Positions 52,538-63,489 of a DNA stretch of 64,000 bases are shown here, one piece after another; the first letter of the stretch is position 1; every line of letters begins with the position of its first letter. A program made the position numbers and the translations under genes. The stretch comes from Bimastos eiseni (taxonomy: Eukaryota; Annelida; Clitellata; Crassiclitellata; Lumbricidae): NCBI GenBank assembly GCA_959347315.1, contig OY365810.1, forward strand, positions 17,739,858 to 17,803,857, read 5' to 3'. Below the pieces are notes generated by a model, which was not told the DNA's origin, ran no database searches, and worked only from the letters and a program-made list of their open reading frames with translations.

Positions 52538-55092
52538 GCTTGTCGTTATTGAATGCTGTCATAAAATTGTGTTGCTGTTCAGACGAAGCAAATTTTAGGA
52601 TTCACTTATTTTCATTCAAATATTGAATATATTTGCCAGCCGTTCCACAGAAGACATTGCTGATATTCTTTTTTCGAACAATGTTTAATCTAAGTATCTT
52701 TTTGTGTTTTTGTCTTTCTATTGTTTCTATTCTTTTTATTATTATTTTATATGTATGTATGTATCTATTTCTGTCGAATTAAATACTGATCTTTCGGCCT
52801 GATGAAACTATTCTCCAGAGAGAGACAAATGATTTTATGGGGTACGTCCAATCACTCGGCAAGGGGATCCGGCTGCGCAAACGAACCACGGAACGAACCA
52901 CGGTACACAGCGCTTCGTCGAATTGCTGTGTACCGTGACTGATAAGCGCTGAAGAAGCGCTTGTCTCTTTTGGTTCTACGGTGACAATGGTCATACGGCG
53001 CCTCGGTTTTCTTATAAATTCAATCCCGGCGGCATTGATTGGTTCCATGGTTTCGAATGCAACTGGTACAAAGGGGTGGGTCGCCATCAGCTCATTGTAT
53101 TTCACATTCTTCCTATTAGCCGCTTGTTCCGCTGCAGCACCCACTGTGGCCGATGTCAAGTGGAGACATGATGCTGCTACGTTATCCGTGACTGCGACGT
53201 ACTATAGCATGCATCGTCCGCCTCCTTCCTAGGGTACGAGTGCGAATCTCTCCGGGCGCCCTTCCGTCCGTTTTGGACGTACCTGGCTGTTCCTTCATGC
53301 TAGGAATGCCTGCGTGGGAGAGGCCTCGTGTGTCTTTCCAACCGACCCCGAACTGAGCCCACAGGAGAGCCCTCTGCTGTAACCAGCGACACACATGGAC
53401 AGACGTGCGGTCGGAATATCGCCGCCCCAGACGCCGACAGACTGCATCTCTAACGGTTTCATCGTCCATCCGCAGTCCACAGGCCGACAACGGCAGCGCC
53501 AGCAGCCAGTCGCCGTCACTAGCCATCCGTCCGCACGCTTCTAGGCGTGCTCAGTGGACTCGTCCCGGAATTCCGTACAAAGCGCGGATCCCACTCTCCT
53601 GACTAAGGGACCACCCCAGTTCGACTGCCTCTTGGCTCCTTCACCTTCCGGCAGCACACTCTTACTCTCCTCCGTCCATCTTCTCTCTAGCATTTAAGCC
53701 ATTAGGTCTGGGTCAAGATATCCAGTGCCCAGCATAGAGGATTGGAGCATGTGGGTGCCTGCAGCCGACTCCCAAAGGCATATATTGAAAGGGAGGCAGC
53801 CCGTTGAATGCCTCATCCTGATAGGTAGTGATGCCTGGGTTCTTTTTATTCTTTTTATTTTTATTCTTTTTATTTTTATTCTTTTTATTTTTATTCTTTT
53901 TATTTTTATTCTTTTTATTTTTTTTATTTTTATTCTTTTTATTTAAGTGTATTTTTGTCTTTTCACTCTTTCATTCACCATATTAATTTTACCAAGAGAA
54001 ACAATAGTTATTCATTTTATCTAATTTGGTCTAATTTGGTCTTTATCATAATGCACAATCTCCTAAATGGTCGTTAAAAATAGAATTTGAATGAAGTACA
54101 ATATGTGCTAAATATATAAACATGATGAACACAATGGCAGTCTATTGGTGAAGCCCTGTTGAAGTCCGATAGTTCAGAGAAGCCAGAAGCAAGGATGCCA
54201 CGGTGGGTGAGCAAGATGAAAGAGACAAGGCTCTCCATGCTTAGACATGAATAGAAATAGAAAGGGAACTGACCGAAGAGACTGAGTTGGCCAGCGAATT
54301 CCATAGCTTTGGCCCAGCTACCAAGAAAGCCAGAGAGCGAACCAAGACTATTCAGGAAAAAGTCAGAGTCACAATGTGCATTGATAGAGTACATTCGGCG
54401 ATTTATTTGATGAGGGGTGAGCATGCATAGCAGATTGCTTGGCTGGCTAATGTGCACTGCTTTGTGAGTTATGTGGCAGACGTTTAAATAGATTCTTTGC
54501 TTAGTGGATAACCAGTGAAAGGAATGCAACACGGCTGCAATATACATGTATATAGTATATACTGAATGTTATGGGTCTTTGTGATTGCTCTGGCAAGAGA
54601 GTTTTGGACTATTTGCATCTTGTGCAGGTCTCCCTCATCATTAATATCAACGCGAAATGATCCAAGTCAGAGGCTTCTAAAACGCCGTCAGTAAATGCAC
54701 AAGGCATCAATGCAGATTAAACTGTATTTTAAAAGAGATTTAAATAACTTATATCTGTTCTACAACCACTGAAAATCAATAGCACATGACCCACAGAAGG
54801 TGATCCCTATTTGTTTTGTTAAATTGTTTCAAAACCTACTTCAGATCTTACTTTGTTCAGTGGAAGTGTAGAGAATGGACTGACAGAACTGTCCATCGCA
54901 GGTCGTCGGTGCTGCAGGCCAATCATTGAGAGATAGCTGACAGTTGGACGACCTCTGATGATGATGATGATGACGATGAGCTGGGATGTAGTTGCACTGG
55001 AAACAAGTGACAGCGTCAGAAGGAACAATCGACAGAACCGTCATCATCATCATCAGTCCACTGATCTGTCGCAAACGGGTCGTCGCCGTCAT
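43690..55092 (-). CDS. Secreted protein with four Ly6/uPAR-type domains, five exons
   Basis: Coding exons 55092-54852, 49568-49110, 47338-46682, 45578-44874 and 43910-43690 join in phase 1 at all four junctions and give 760 residues plus stop. A signal peptide (residues 1-27) is followed directly by the first CxxC. Each of the four domains has the three-finger pattern: CxxC, C, C and C in its front half, then C, C, CC, CxC and a final CN in its back half (typified by CFCNTDLCNSN). Linker 1 is about 45 residues, with a charged MKRSPDDDEEQR patch. Linkers 2 and 3 are about 105-115 residues and dense in Ser/Thr, so probably O-glycosylated. No membrane segment or GPI signal follows domain 4, so I infer secretion. 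Twelve cysteines per domain is more than the usual eight to ten. The binding partner is unknown. The introns carry several transposons. Confidence 0.85.
44459..44525. repeat. 18-bp inverted repeat in Ly6/uPAR intron 4
   Basis: TTGTAAGGTTAATCTAGA (44459-44476) and TCTAGATTAGCCTTACAA (44508-44525) pair with one mismatch around a 31-base spacer. Confidence 0.5.
44874..45578 (-). CDS. Ly6/uPAR gene exon 4: back of domain 3, linker, front of domain 4
   Basis: 705 nt between acceptor ttcttaatag and donor gtaagc; residues 453-687. Back half of domain 3 (EQCLQYSKVYNLTFF, HQCCYKT, CFCNTDLCNSN), the longest Ser/Thr/Pro linker with several N-glycosylation sequons, and the front half of domain 4 (VRCYDCTYFP to CVGRSCYTYAYV). 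Confidence 0.88.
46056..46398 (+). repeat. Long uninterrupted (ACAT)n microsatellite
   Basis: Roughly 85 tandem ACAT units with one early variant, in intron 3 of the Ly6/uPAR gene. The Met-Tyr-Val-Cys and Ile-His-Thr-Tyr open frames are artefacts of the repeat. Confidence 0.97.
46682..47338 (-). CDS. Ly6/uPAR gene exon 3: back of domain 2, linker, front of domain 3
   Basis: 657 nt between acceptor ttactctttcag and donor gtaaga; residues 234-452. Back half of domain 2 (QCLQYSQIYNWTFF, NQCCY, VCYCHSYLCN), a Ser/Thr-rich linker with long Thr runs, and the front half of domain 3 (ACYSCSYYP to CSGRACYVYVY). Confidence 0.88.
47721..47784. repeat. 21-bp inverted repeat with TA-rich loop
   Basis: GTACAAGATTTCACCATTCTT and its near-exact reverse complement (one mismatch) flank a 22-base TA-rich loop. 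The whole hairpin is 64 nt. Confidence 0.7.
47800..48063 (-). mobile_element. LINE reverse transcriptase C-terminal fragment
   Basis: An open stretch of 87 codons reading VKINMQKTKAMRIS, then IDGKEIEEV and FCYLGSTIT, then EIKRRVAKG. This order (KTK, FxYLGSxIT, EIxxRI) marks the region just after the catalytic palm of many non-LTR reverse transcriptases. The rest of the element is missing. It lies in Ly6/uPAR intron 2, next to a hAT copy. Confidence 0.85.
48168..48965 (-). mobile_element. hAT-type non-autonomous transposon, copy B
   Basis: 798 bp from CAGTGTTGTGTGC to CATACAACTCTG, flanked by the exact 8-bp duplication GTAAACAC (48160-48167 and 48966-48973). It is the inverted counterpart of the copy at 2677-3554, with shared interior such as AACGCGAAACTTATCGAGAC and a shared GAGACCGAGAC-rich end. 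Confidence 0.88.
49110..49568 (-). CDS. Ly6/uPAR gene exon 2: back of domain 1, linker, front of domain 2
   Basis: 459 nt between acceptor acattggcag and donor gtaaga; residues 81-233. It encodes the back half of domain 1 (HCLQYSQV, ENQCCY, HCFCQNDFCN), a short linker with NTT sequon and charged patch, and the front half of domain 2 (VTCYDCKY to CSARACYNYAYV). Confidence 0.88.
50047..51613 (-). mobile_element. Degenerate hAT element with transposase remains
   Basis: 1567 bp from CAGTGGCGGCTC to GAGCCGCCACCG (11 of 12 bases inverted match), flanked by TGTGAAGA and TGTGAAAA (7 of 8). Minus-strand frames near 51060-50890 read GYDGASV, then YVHCHAHQLNVNLVD, a core block of hAT transposases of the ZMYM1-like type. 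Stops and deletions show it is dead. It lies in Ly6/uPAR intron 1. Confidence 0.8.
51865..52540 (+). repeat. (TATG)n and (TGTC)n microsatellite block
   Basis: Degenerate TATG repeats for about 600 bp, ending in a clean (TGTC)n run at about 52473-52537. The 251-codon Tyr/Val/Cys/Met open frame is an artefact. Confidence 0.95.
52780..53660 (-). mobile_element. Retrotransposon ORF C-terminal pseudogene
   Basis: Minus-strand frames read GDWLLALPLSACGLRMDDE, RRLGRRY, then LSHAGIPSMKEQPG and DGRAPG, then AANRKNVKYNELMATHPFVP and VAFETM. This order (WLxALP, GLxxDD, RLG, EPxGL, DGxxPDG, KYxxL, FxPVAxET) is a known C-terminal region of metazoan retrotransposon polyproteins. It is split over at least two frames. 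Confidence 0.6.
53838..53946 (+). repeat. 15-bp T-rich minisatellite
   Basis: About seven tandem copies of TTCTTTTTATTTTTA. Confidence 0.9.
54852..55092 (-). CDS. Ly6/uPAR gene exon 1: signal peptide and front half of domain 1
   Basis: 80 codons plus one base, ending ACTGAACAAA before gtaaga. The start is the ATG at 55092. The hydrophobic signal includes four Met in a row and should be cut after SDA, leaving VTCFQC. The domain-1 loop contains five His in a row encoded by a CAT repeat. Cysteines are at residues 30, 33, 51, 65 and 70. Confidence 0.83.
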
Positions 55093-55147
55093 TCCTACAG
55101 TCAAAGTTCACACTGACTCTCCTCAGTATAAGCAGCGACTACCGCTG

Positions 55148-55270
55148 AATAAGTAGAACAACGACAGCAACAACGACAGCAACAACGACAGCAACAACGA
55201 CAGCAACAACAAGGTTATGATGATGTTGATGATGATGATTTTGACTATTATGATGATGATGATGAAGAAA
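55148..55270. repeat. CAACGACAG and GATGAT simple repeats
   Basis: Five 12-bp AGCAACAACGAC units followed by (GAT)n, just upstream of the Ly6/uPAR start codon on its strand. Confidence 0.85.
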
Positions 55271-55637
55271 AAGAGGTTATAGATCAGACGACTTCATTTT
55301 CTTAGTCCCGGCATATGATGTCGGGTGGCCAGTCCTCTCCCTTGCCCCCTCATCTTCTTCCCACCGACAGTGACCATCACTCTACTCGTTATACTTGTAG
55401 ATCTGTGGACGGTTCCAGATTTCTGTACCATCCGCGGGGTGGTGCAGAAATTAAATGACTCCCTGTCATTGCTTTCTCTAATTTTTCTAGCATTTATGAC
55501 CTTTTATTTTTTTTACTGCACTGAGTCTGTTAAATTAAAAAACGTAATTTGTTCCTATAAATATACTATTACATATACATATACATCGCTACGCTGCACG
55601 TAGCGATGTATTCGCTGAGTTATCTCGTCAACAGGAG

Positions 55638-55702
55638 TATTGTCTTATTAATATTTATTATTGTCTTATTAATATTTATTATTGTCTTATTAATATTTAT
55701 TA
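55638..55702 (+). repeat. 21-bp tandem repeat, three copies
   Basis: TTGTCTTATTAATATTTATT plus A, three identical copies. Confidence 0.9.
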
Positions 55703-55709
55703 GGTTGAG

Positions 55710-56945
55710 ACTCACTCGTGATAGACTCTATATAAGAAAAGGACGAAAGCGTTGCTGATGTGGTTGAATCTGACAACAATTTGAACGTTTTTATGATAAA
55801 GGAAAGCATTTTTAGCAATTGATCAGTTTCTCACATAAAAAATATATGATCACATGGAAAATATATATCACATGGAATTAAATAATTTATAAATATATGC
55901 TTTTATTAAGTTTAATTCATTGGTAGTAATATTCAAGAATTAGGCCTGCAAAGTCTACTAAAAGATTTCTTTGGATCCTACTGTCGCATTGTGTTATTAT
56001 GTTTTTCAAAGTCATGAAATTTTCTAAAGTAGAATCCAAGATAAATTAACAGACGGTGAAAAGTTGATAACTTTCCATGAACTTTTTTGGATAAGTCAAG
56101 CGTTGTGCTAAGAAATTGAAAAAGCGCTTTCTGAATAAATACAGTTTTACTTAATATTTCAAGAGCCAGATTGCAAACCATAAGTCCGCTTAAATTAACA
56201 AACTAGTTGAAGGTTTTAAACAGCCACGATTAAAAAATTTCTGATAAGTTGCGTTGATATAAACTATAAAGTATGAACAATTGAACATACGAACATAAGA
56301 ATTATGAACAGCGCTGAGCAGCAGCGACTTTGAGGTAATCGTGGGTTGATTGCCATGTTATTAGGCTCCATATTAGATGTATGTTATTAGGCTCCATATT
56401 AGATGTATGTGACGGACCCTGCTCACAAAGGCGTAGCCCTGTATCGCACTTGGAAACCATCTTAGGTCAGCCCCGTGACCCATGCATGTCTCTTCTCCTA
56501 CATGGCGTGCAGCTCTAAACAATCAACCAGCAATGCAGCCCACTCCATCGCAGGCATAGGCATGCCCTTCATTCACTAATCCAAAATCACGATTCTCTAT
56601 GGGTCATTGAACGCGGCCTGTTCAGTGGTGGGCTTAGTGTTTGCCCACCCCTTTTGAGTACCCTAAACGACATCTTTCAATTCTTCACATTAGATGACGA
56701 CACCAGTAATACATTTGGTAATCATACAACATCTGCAACAAATGTTTGACTTTCTGTCTGAACCTTCTTCTCTTCAATCCACCGTTGAACGCTATTCAGA
56801 TATAAAAGAGACTTATTCTTATTATTCATTTACAGAATGTTTACGAAGTCTTTTTGGATGTCAGTGTCACAAAAGAAGGATTGAATTCTGCTGAGTTTTT
56901 ATGCTTTACTCAAACTCTCGATGTAGCTGCATACATATATTATGC
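55710..56945. other. Stretch without recognised gene
   Basis: AT-rich. A 30-bp direct repeat (TGTTATTAGGCTCCATATTA plus GATGTA) lies at 56357-56408. Nothing else was recognised. Confidence 0.4.
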
Positions 56946-56954
56946 ATAAAAACT

Positions 56955-57205
56955 ACATACATACATACATACATGCATGCATACATACATACATACATAC
57001 AAACATACATATATACATGCATACAAACAAACATACATACATACATATATACATATATACATACGTGCATACGTACATAGATAGATACATACATACATGC
57101 ATACATATATATATATATATACATACATGCATAATGCATACATGCATATATACATACATACATACATACATGAACATACATAAACGCATGCATACATATA
57201 CATGC
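56955..57205 (+). repeat. Degenerate (ACAT)n microsatellite
   Basis: Imperfect TACA/CATA repeats, followed at 57240-57330 by ATT-rich simple sequence. Confidence 0.92.
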
Positions 57206-57659
57206 GTATAATATATATGGCCTACTTAATTTTTTTACTATTATCACTTGTATGACTATTATTTTTATTATTATTATAATTATTACTACTATTACAACTA
57301 CTATTACTATTATTGTTATTATTAATAATACAAACATGTTTGACGTGAGCGAAGTCACATGGAGGCACATTATACAGGCAAACATATGCAAATATAATCT
57401 GATCTAAGTTGTGTCTATGGGAAGTGCTGATATAGGTAAAATTCATTGGATTTTTATTTAAGTTGTCAATTTATGATCAAATTCTGGCTCATTTTTTCTC
57501 CTGCGTGACTTCATTATAGGGACAAGTTGACATAATTTATTTCTGGTCAGTATTTGTGTGGGCATCGTTCGTGCAGCGAACTGACCTGCATTGAGCCGTT
57601 TGCTCTGATTCGTGGTTTGAATGGAATAAACATTAGTGTTTATGTAGGCATTGCGTTTT

Positions 57660-60190
57660 GTCAAACGAAATCAAAAGCCTTATTATACGTTAATACTTTG
57701 ATTATAAAAAGAATTTAGCACAGACTCAAATACCTTCTTTTGAATAGCAAATACTGCTCGATAGCCCTAGCAATGTCCGATCAGAACATAGCAATGGGTA
57801 ATCATAGTAGCATGTTCAAGGTGAAACTAACAGGAGACAGAAACCAAATGAGGAGGCAATGTGTAATGAAGCTGCAGCGTAACTACTGCAGCATGGCAGT
57901 AAAAAATTTCTAAAAAATGAAAAGCATTAATAATCACAGCATAGAGCAATGTAAGTTGTGCAACAGAAACACCAAACAACGAAACAACTTCACAATTGAT
58001 CAGAGTATATGCAACAAGGCAGGTTAAGCAATTAAACCACCCGCAATAAACATCAAAGGCGACTGATCATACTGTTTGATAATTATAACAACACAACTGC
58101 CATCTAAAACCAGATAGGTGCTTAGCCGTTTGAACAACAAGTCTTATTGGCAAATTGTTCCATATTAGAGGATCAGAGTATTTAATGGAGGACTTACAGC
58201 GAGTACTAACTAGGTACGGACGAGCGTGCGATAGGAGGAGGAGAATCGGGTAGATCGGGGTTGGCTGGTAGTGGGCGATGAAGTGTTATCGAACGTATCG
58301 CAGCAGGTAGTATTGCAGGAGTAAGTTGTAGGCTAATGACGGGACTTTTAAGTAGATGCGCTCATGGCTTAAAAGGACGAGAGCATGACTTGGTGACAGG
58401 CACTGACAGCTGGACTATAGTCTGTTTGAATGAGTTGCAGGCACTATAGTTGGAGAATACGATGTTGAGGAAAAGAGAATTGTCATAACTAATCTTGGAG
58501 CGAACAGCAGAGATAGAAATAGTAGAGGCAACAGTTTTAAAGTCAATCACGAATCGAATGTCACGGAGATCATGAATATGCATGAAGCAGGCACACGAGA
58601 GCTTTGAGATGTGATTTGAGAATAAGTGTCAGAGGTGACACCAAGATTGCATACATTGAGATAAGCTACAATTAGGCCTACCTCTTCTATGCTCATCTAA
58701 TCCTGAACTTGCAAGAAAGTTTGCAAATGTATGAACTTCTCAATGATAAAATTTCTGGTATGAGATTGGATTTTATGGTTTCTATTCCACTAAATGCTGC
58801 ACCATTCGTTCTAGACCCCTTTCAAACTGAGAGCAAGTCTATGGCAGAGGTTTGCAAATTTAACAATTTCTCACCAAATAATTCAGTCTTTTAAAAAGCT
58901 TCTTGTACAAAAACAACGCCCAGCGGTTAAAATAATTTCATGCATGGGTTAGTGTAACAAAAAACACTCTTAAACTCTGTCAGCTTTGCTATTCAGTTTC
59001 TTCACATCATTTGCAAAATAGCAGATGCTAATTGTGATTCCGATGCAAAGAATACATTGGCATATTTATCACGCTCACAAGTCGGTCCAAGCAACAATTA
59101 CTCATATAGACTATTATGATACAGAATAAAAATGCATTTAAACACTTTTATTTTCACAAGAATAAGAACATTAACATTTTCATGAGTATAAGAACATATA
59201 GGCCTCATATATGAGTAATTTAGGGTCGCCTTCATAACCTCTGACATTTTGTTCCCTACAACGTAACTCATAAAACGAATATCCGACGTGCGATCAAGTC
59301 AATTCGAATTTTCAATATATCTTACCTAGATATGAAATTTGTAGATTTTTAATGCTGTCAACAGCGTATTCAGAGTCTTAGGCTATTTCTGTTACCATTG
59401 ATAATTTATGGAAATATTAAGTAATAAACATGCCAAAAAATTACGATCCAAACTCTTACACCACATTTATGATCCCATCTTGTTACACCAAACCAATGCG
59501 TTTCTTCGAAATTGCACCAGGCATGTTAATTTTAACATTCAACATAAAGACATGTAGGCCTAATAGCGGAAGTTAATTTAGGACTGGTACTAGTAGTTAG
59601 TCACCCTGGTAAGAAATCTTGTCATTCATAAAACATTGGTTTGTCTGATTCAATAAGCTAGGCTACATGCAGGTTCGCCTTAAGCTGTTCTAAGCACCCG
59701 TCTCATCACGACTTACTAGTTTCAGGACAACACCAATCCAATCTAAAACCTTCTGTTTTGCCGTTACTCTATTAGTATTCTCAAGATAGTAGCTTATTGT
59801 AAAATCGCAATTAAAATCGAAGTCAATTGGAACATCCTGGTAATCACCGATGGATCAGAGGTGAAGGTAGAAAGGTGACTACTTTGAATATATGCACGTT
59901 GAGAGAGAGGAGTACGTAGGCCTATTAAGTTTAGATCGTGAACGAAATGAATTGAGTAGCGAATTTCAAAGCAACGGACGACGCTGCAGTGACCCAGAAA
60001 GCAAGATACCCTAACAGAGTGAATTATGTGCGGTGGTGCATTAGAACTCACAGTCTCCAATGATCGAATGCAAATTCTAGTTGTCATAGAAGAGAGGGGG
60101 TGAGAGCATGGAGTCGATCAGTTGAGACGAACCAAACTGTTAGACAGATTTCGATTCGTTATCCAGTTGGCAGCCAATGCAATTTGTACA
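57660..60190. other. Stretch with possible dispersed repeats, no gene seen
   Basis: 57770-58650 and 59800-60180 have the look of old retrotransposon-derived sequence, but I could not identify a protein in either. Open frames are short. Confidence 0.3.
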
Positions 60191-60195
60191 TAATA

Positions 60196-60568
60196 TTATG
60201 ATTTCTGCTCTGCTGTTAGAACAGAATGCATTGGATTTTCAGATGCAACATAGCTTTCATGATCACTAGGTTTAAAATAAGAAGACTGAAGCAGCAGATT
60301 ACCTTCGCCTTCTCTTCTGAAACTTCTCTGAACGTCTGTCAAATGGTTCAAATTAACGTACACGTCGTCTACTTCTTCTAGTCTCAATGACATCGTATGG
60401 CAAACATTGTCGAGCAGAATGAATGAAATCACTGGAGCCAATCATTCGGCTACTCACTCGCCTCAGCCAAACGAACGATTTATCTGCACAGCATGAGCCA
60501 CATTGCACTGGGGACAGAGCGAAGACACACGCCATGCAGTTGACCCGCAGGCAGACATTCGTCACCAT
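60196..60568 (-). other. Unassigned possible exon region
   Basis: Two overlapping minus-strand frames look more gene-like than their surroundings. One (60568-60353) is Cys-rich (CLRVNCMAC, CGSCC), with a good donor (gtgagt) after CTGAGGCGA. The other (60441-60196) reads SLRLEEVDDVYVNLNHLTDV. I could not connect either to a gene. Confidence 0.25.
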
Positions 60569-62450
60569 TTGGCAACTATAATCTTCTCATCCGATCACTT
60601 CTAGAGCGCCGTCCGTCGTTGAAACATACGTCAGCTGTTGATCACAATCCGATGGAGCAGCCTCGTCGTAATCCGATCAGTCAGAGTAACTATAGCCATT
60701 AATTGTTAATTCTATAGCGCGCCGGTATATCAAACTATCAATGGGGAATAGTAACCAATGGAACATAAAGCTGAATCTGCCATCGTAATCTCAAACTCAA
60801 CATTTCTACAGTGCTTTCAAAAGCGAAGTCGCGGGAACCAGCTTATTCACAGGCGTTCAATCAAAAAAGGCAATCAGGTGAGAAGGAGGTGAGCCCACTC
60901 AAACAGAGAGGCAGCCTAGATATGCTGGATAAACAACTTGAAAAGGTCAGTCTTAGGCTGAGAACAGAGTAACAGAAGTGACTGAACAGAACAAACAGAT
61001 AGAAGGAAGAAGCTCTGAAATTAAGGCAGAAGAATAAAATATGCTTTTTCACCAGGATCAGTTCTATTATAAAGGATGACTAGAGAAAGACATAGTCAGA
61101 TAAATTAAAAAATGCCGGATAAATCATTACTTAAACTAGGTACTATAACTTTAATTCACCCAAATTAATTTCGGATTTATTAAAGTGTATGTACGAAGGT
61201 ACCGTCCACAATAACGTATACCATCGTGAGGTGAAGTTTGGGTTGGTGCAGTTTATGGGGTAAAAGTCTATGGATTTTTAGCGTGTTTTGTTATAGCGTG
61301 GTATTTGTAGTGTATTTTAGCGTATTTTAGTATTTGACATGAATAGATATCCGACTGTAGCTTAAATATAGGGACGAGATCGATGAAAACGAATAATTGG
61401 CAAGTAGAAACTGGATGGATTAAAGAAATTATGCTTAAATAGAAGCTAGATCGAAGAAAATCTCATGCTTGACTGATGTGCGAATGTCGTTACGACGGAC
61501 GTGTAATCGAAGTGTACAAGGTCATGCACGCAGAAACCCGATTGATAAAAAGAAATATACCTAAATGGAAGCTGGATTGACGAAGAGAAATATGTATGAA
61601 TAGAAGGCCATTGGAAGGCTACTGTAAGTAAATTCAGAAACATGTTGTTCGGCTGGTTACTGGTTAGGGACCGTCCACAAATGACGTCACACAATTATGG
61701 ACGAATTTTGACCCCTTGTTTCTCGTCACATGTCGTCACAAAGTCATACCTCCTCAAATATGACGAAATAAGGCTCTGCATACACACACACACACACTAA
61801 ATAAACCCAGATGTCCAGAATGTTATGTAAATTTTTTTTGGTATAGACCTATATATATGATCAAAAGGGGAAAGTTCTGAGGAGATTATTCATACCCATG
61901 CACACAGATGCATACAAGGACGCATGCATGCATACATACATACATAGGCATATGAACGTATACATACATCAAGCATAAATACATAGTAATACGATACGTG
62001 CACTAGAAAATGCATGCGTACAATGTGTACAATGCATGTGTACAATGCCTTTTACGATGTAAGAAATTTCCTTGATATCTGAAAATGACTAAATCGAAAC
62101 TCACTCTCGAGCATCTTGATGCGATTTCAATACAATGTGAATGACTGAGCGAACCCTATTATAATAGTGAAGGTCACAGGATGCTGTGGCCTCAGTGCTC
62201 CGTATACAAAAGAGTGAAAAGAATTGATCTCGTTCTGCAGACTTCGTGACATAAAAGCCCTTTGTATATGACTTTACGTTCTTTCATCGACTGAGCCCAC
62301 GTATTCATCATATATTGAAATCGCATTTTTCAGGTTAGACTAATAGCTTCAGAGCGTTTGTAGGATTATGCAAAATGTGCTTCTCGATAACTCGTTGAAT
62401 GTTCACAGATTGTATTTACTGTATAATTCCGACTCCTCCCCATATATATT

Positions 62451-62524
62451 AGAGGGTTCTCGTGTCATTGACGTTATGACTGACGCCCACGTCAGTCATA
62501 ACATTAATGACACGAGAACCCTCT
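62451..62524. repeat. 34-bp inverted repeat with 6-base loop
   Basis: AGAGGGTTCTCGTGTCATTG onward pairs with the sequence ending CACGAGAACCCTCT over 34 positions with two differences, around the loop GCCCAC. The folded length is 74 nt. It is followed directly by a (CT)n run. Confidence 0.85.
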
Positions 62525-62598
62525 CACTCTCTCTCTGTCTGTCTCTGTCTGTCTCTATGTCTCTTTGCCTCTCTGTCTCTCTCTCTCTCTCTGTCTGC

Positions 62599-62648
<50 letters not shown>

Positions 62649-62660
62649 GTTTATATTTTT
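62525..62660 (+). repeat. (CT)n and (TA)n microsatellite
   Basis: CTCTCTGT-type repeats followed by (TA)n. Confidence 0.9.
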
Positions 62661-62761
62661 TATATATTTAGGTCTAATAAAACTTATACATTGTTTATTC
62701 AGGAGTGCACACAATTCCTTGAGTGCAGTTTAGTGGCAAGAGACTAGCGACTATTTCCTTG

Positions 62762-63000
62762 GTCAATGACCTCTACTGTCCTCTTCTTCCGCCAGTGACA
62801 TCTTCTGTCATCTTCTGAGGTCAGTGACCTCTTCTGTCCTCTGCTTTGGTCAATGCCCTTTTCTGTCCTCTTCCTTGGCTAATGACATCTTCTGTCCTCT
62901 TCTTCGGTCAATGACCTCTTCTGTCCTCTGCTTTGGTCAATGCCTTGTTTTGTCCTCTTCTTTGGTCAATGACCTCTTCTGTCTTCTGCTTAGACCAAAA
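62762..63000 (+). repeat. Minisatellite of about 29-30 bp, about eight copies
   Basis: Variants of GGTCAATGACCTCTTCTGTC followed by CTCTTCTTT in tandem. Confidence 0.88.
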
Positions 63001-63062
63001 GCTTGCCCAATGGTTTTGTGCAAGCATAAAGATAACATTTGCCACTTCAGCTCACAATAAAT

Positions 63063-63481
63063 TAGGGCTGTACCGAATAGGTGATTTTCACTATTCAGCA
63101 GAATACGAATAGTGTACAAAATAGGTCTACCGACAAATTTCAAAATTTTCAATGTAAACAAAAGTTTAAGTTCAGTAAATTTAACACATAAACTAAGCTT
63201 AATACTAAACAGTTGACTACATGCAATTTTTAAATCCTTTTAAACTAGGAATGGGACCAATTTAACTAAACTTAGAAATGAGACGTCAGTGGTAGTGATA
63301 CCATGGTCTAGGCAGTAGAGCGCATAGGTAATGAGTCCACACGATATAGCAGACGCCGCTTGTGCGGAAACATAAGTCAAGTGACCCCTATTCGTATTCG
63401 ATCTGGCCGAATACCGAATAGCTACTTGACCCACTATTCGGCTCCGAAGCGAATGCGAAGCGAATATTCGGAAAAGCCCTA
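63063..63481. mobile_element. Miniature hAT-like transposon, intact ends
   Basis: 419 bp from TAGGGCTGTACCGAATA to TATTCGGAAAAGCCCTA, flanked by the exact 8-bp duplication CAATAAAT (63055-63062 and 63482-63489). There is no transposase frame. The interior repeats ATTCGGC-type motifs. A partial copy is at 13228. Confidence 0.85.
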
Positions 63482-63489
63482 CAATAAAT

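Noticed and set aside
51796..52626. 251-codon open frame rich in Tyr, Val, Cys and Met
   Set aside because: Translation of TATG and TGTC microsatellites.
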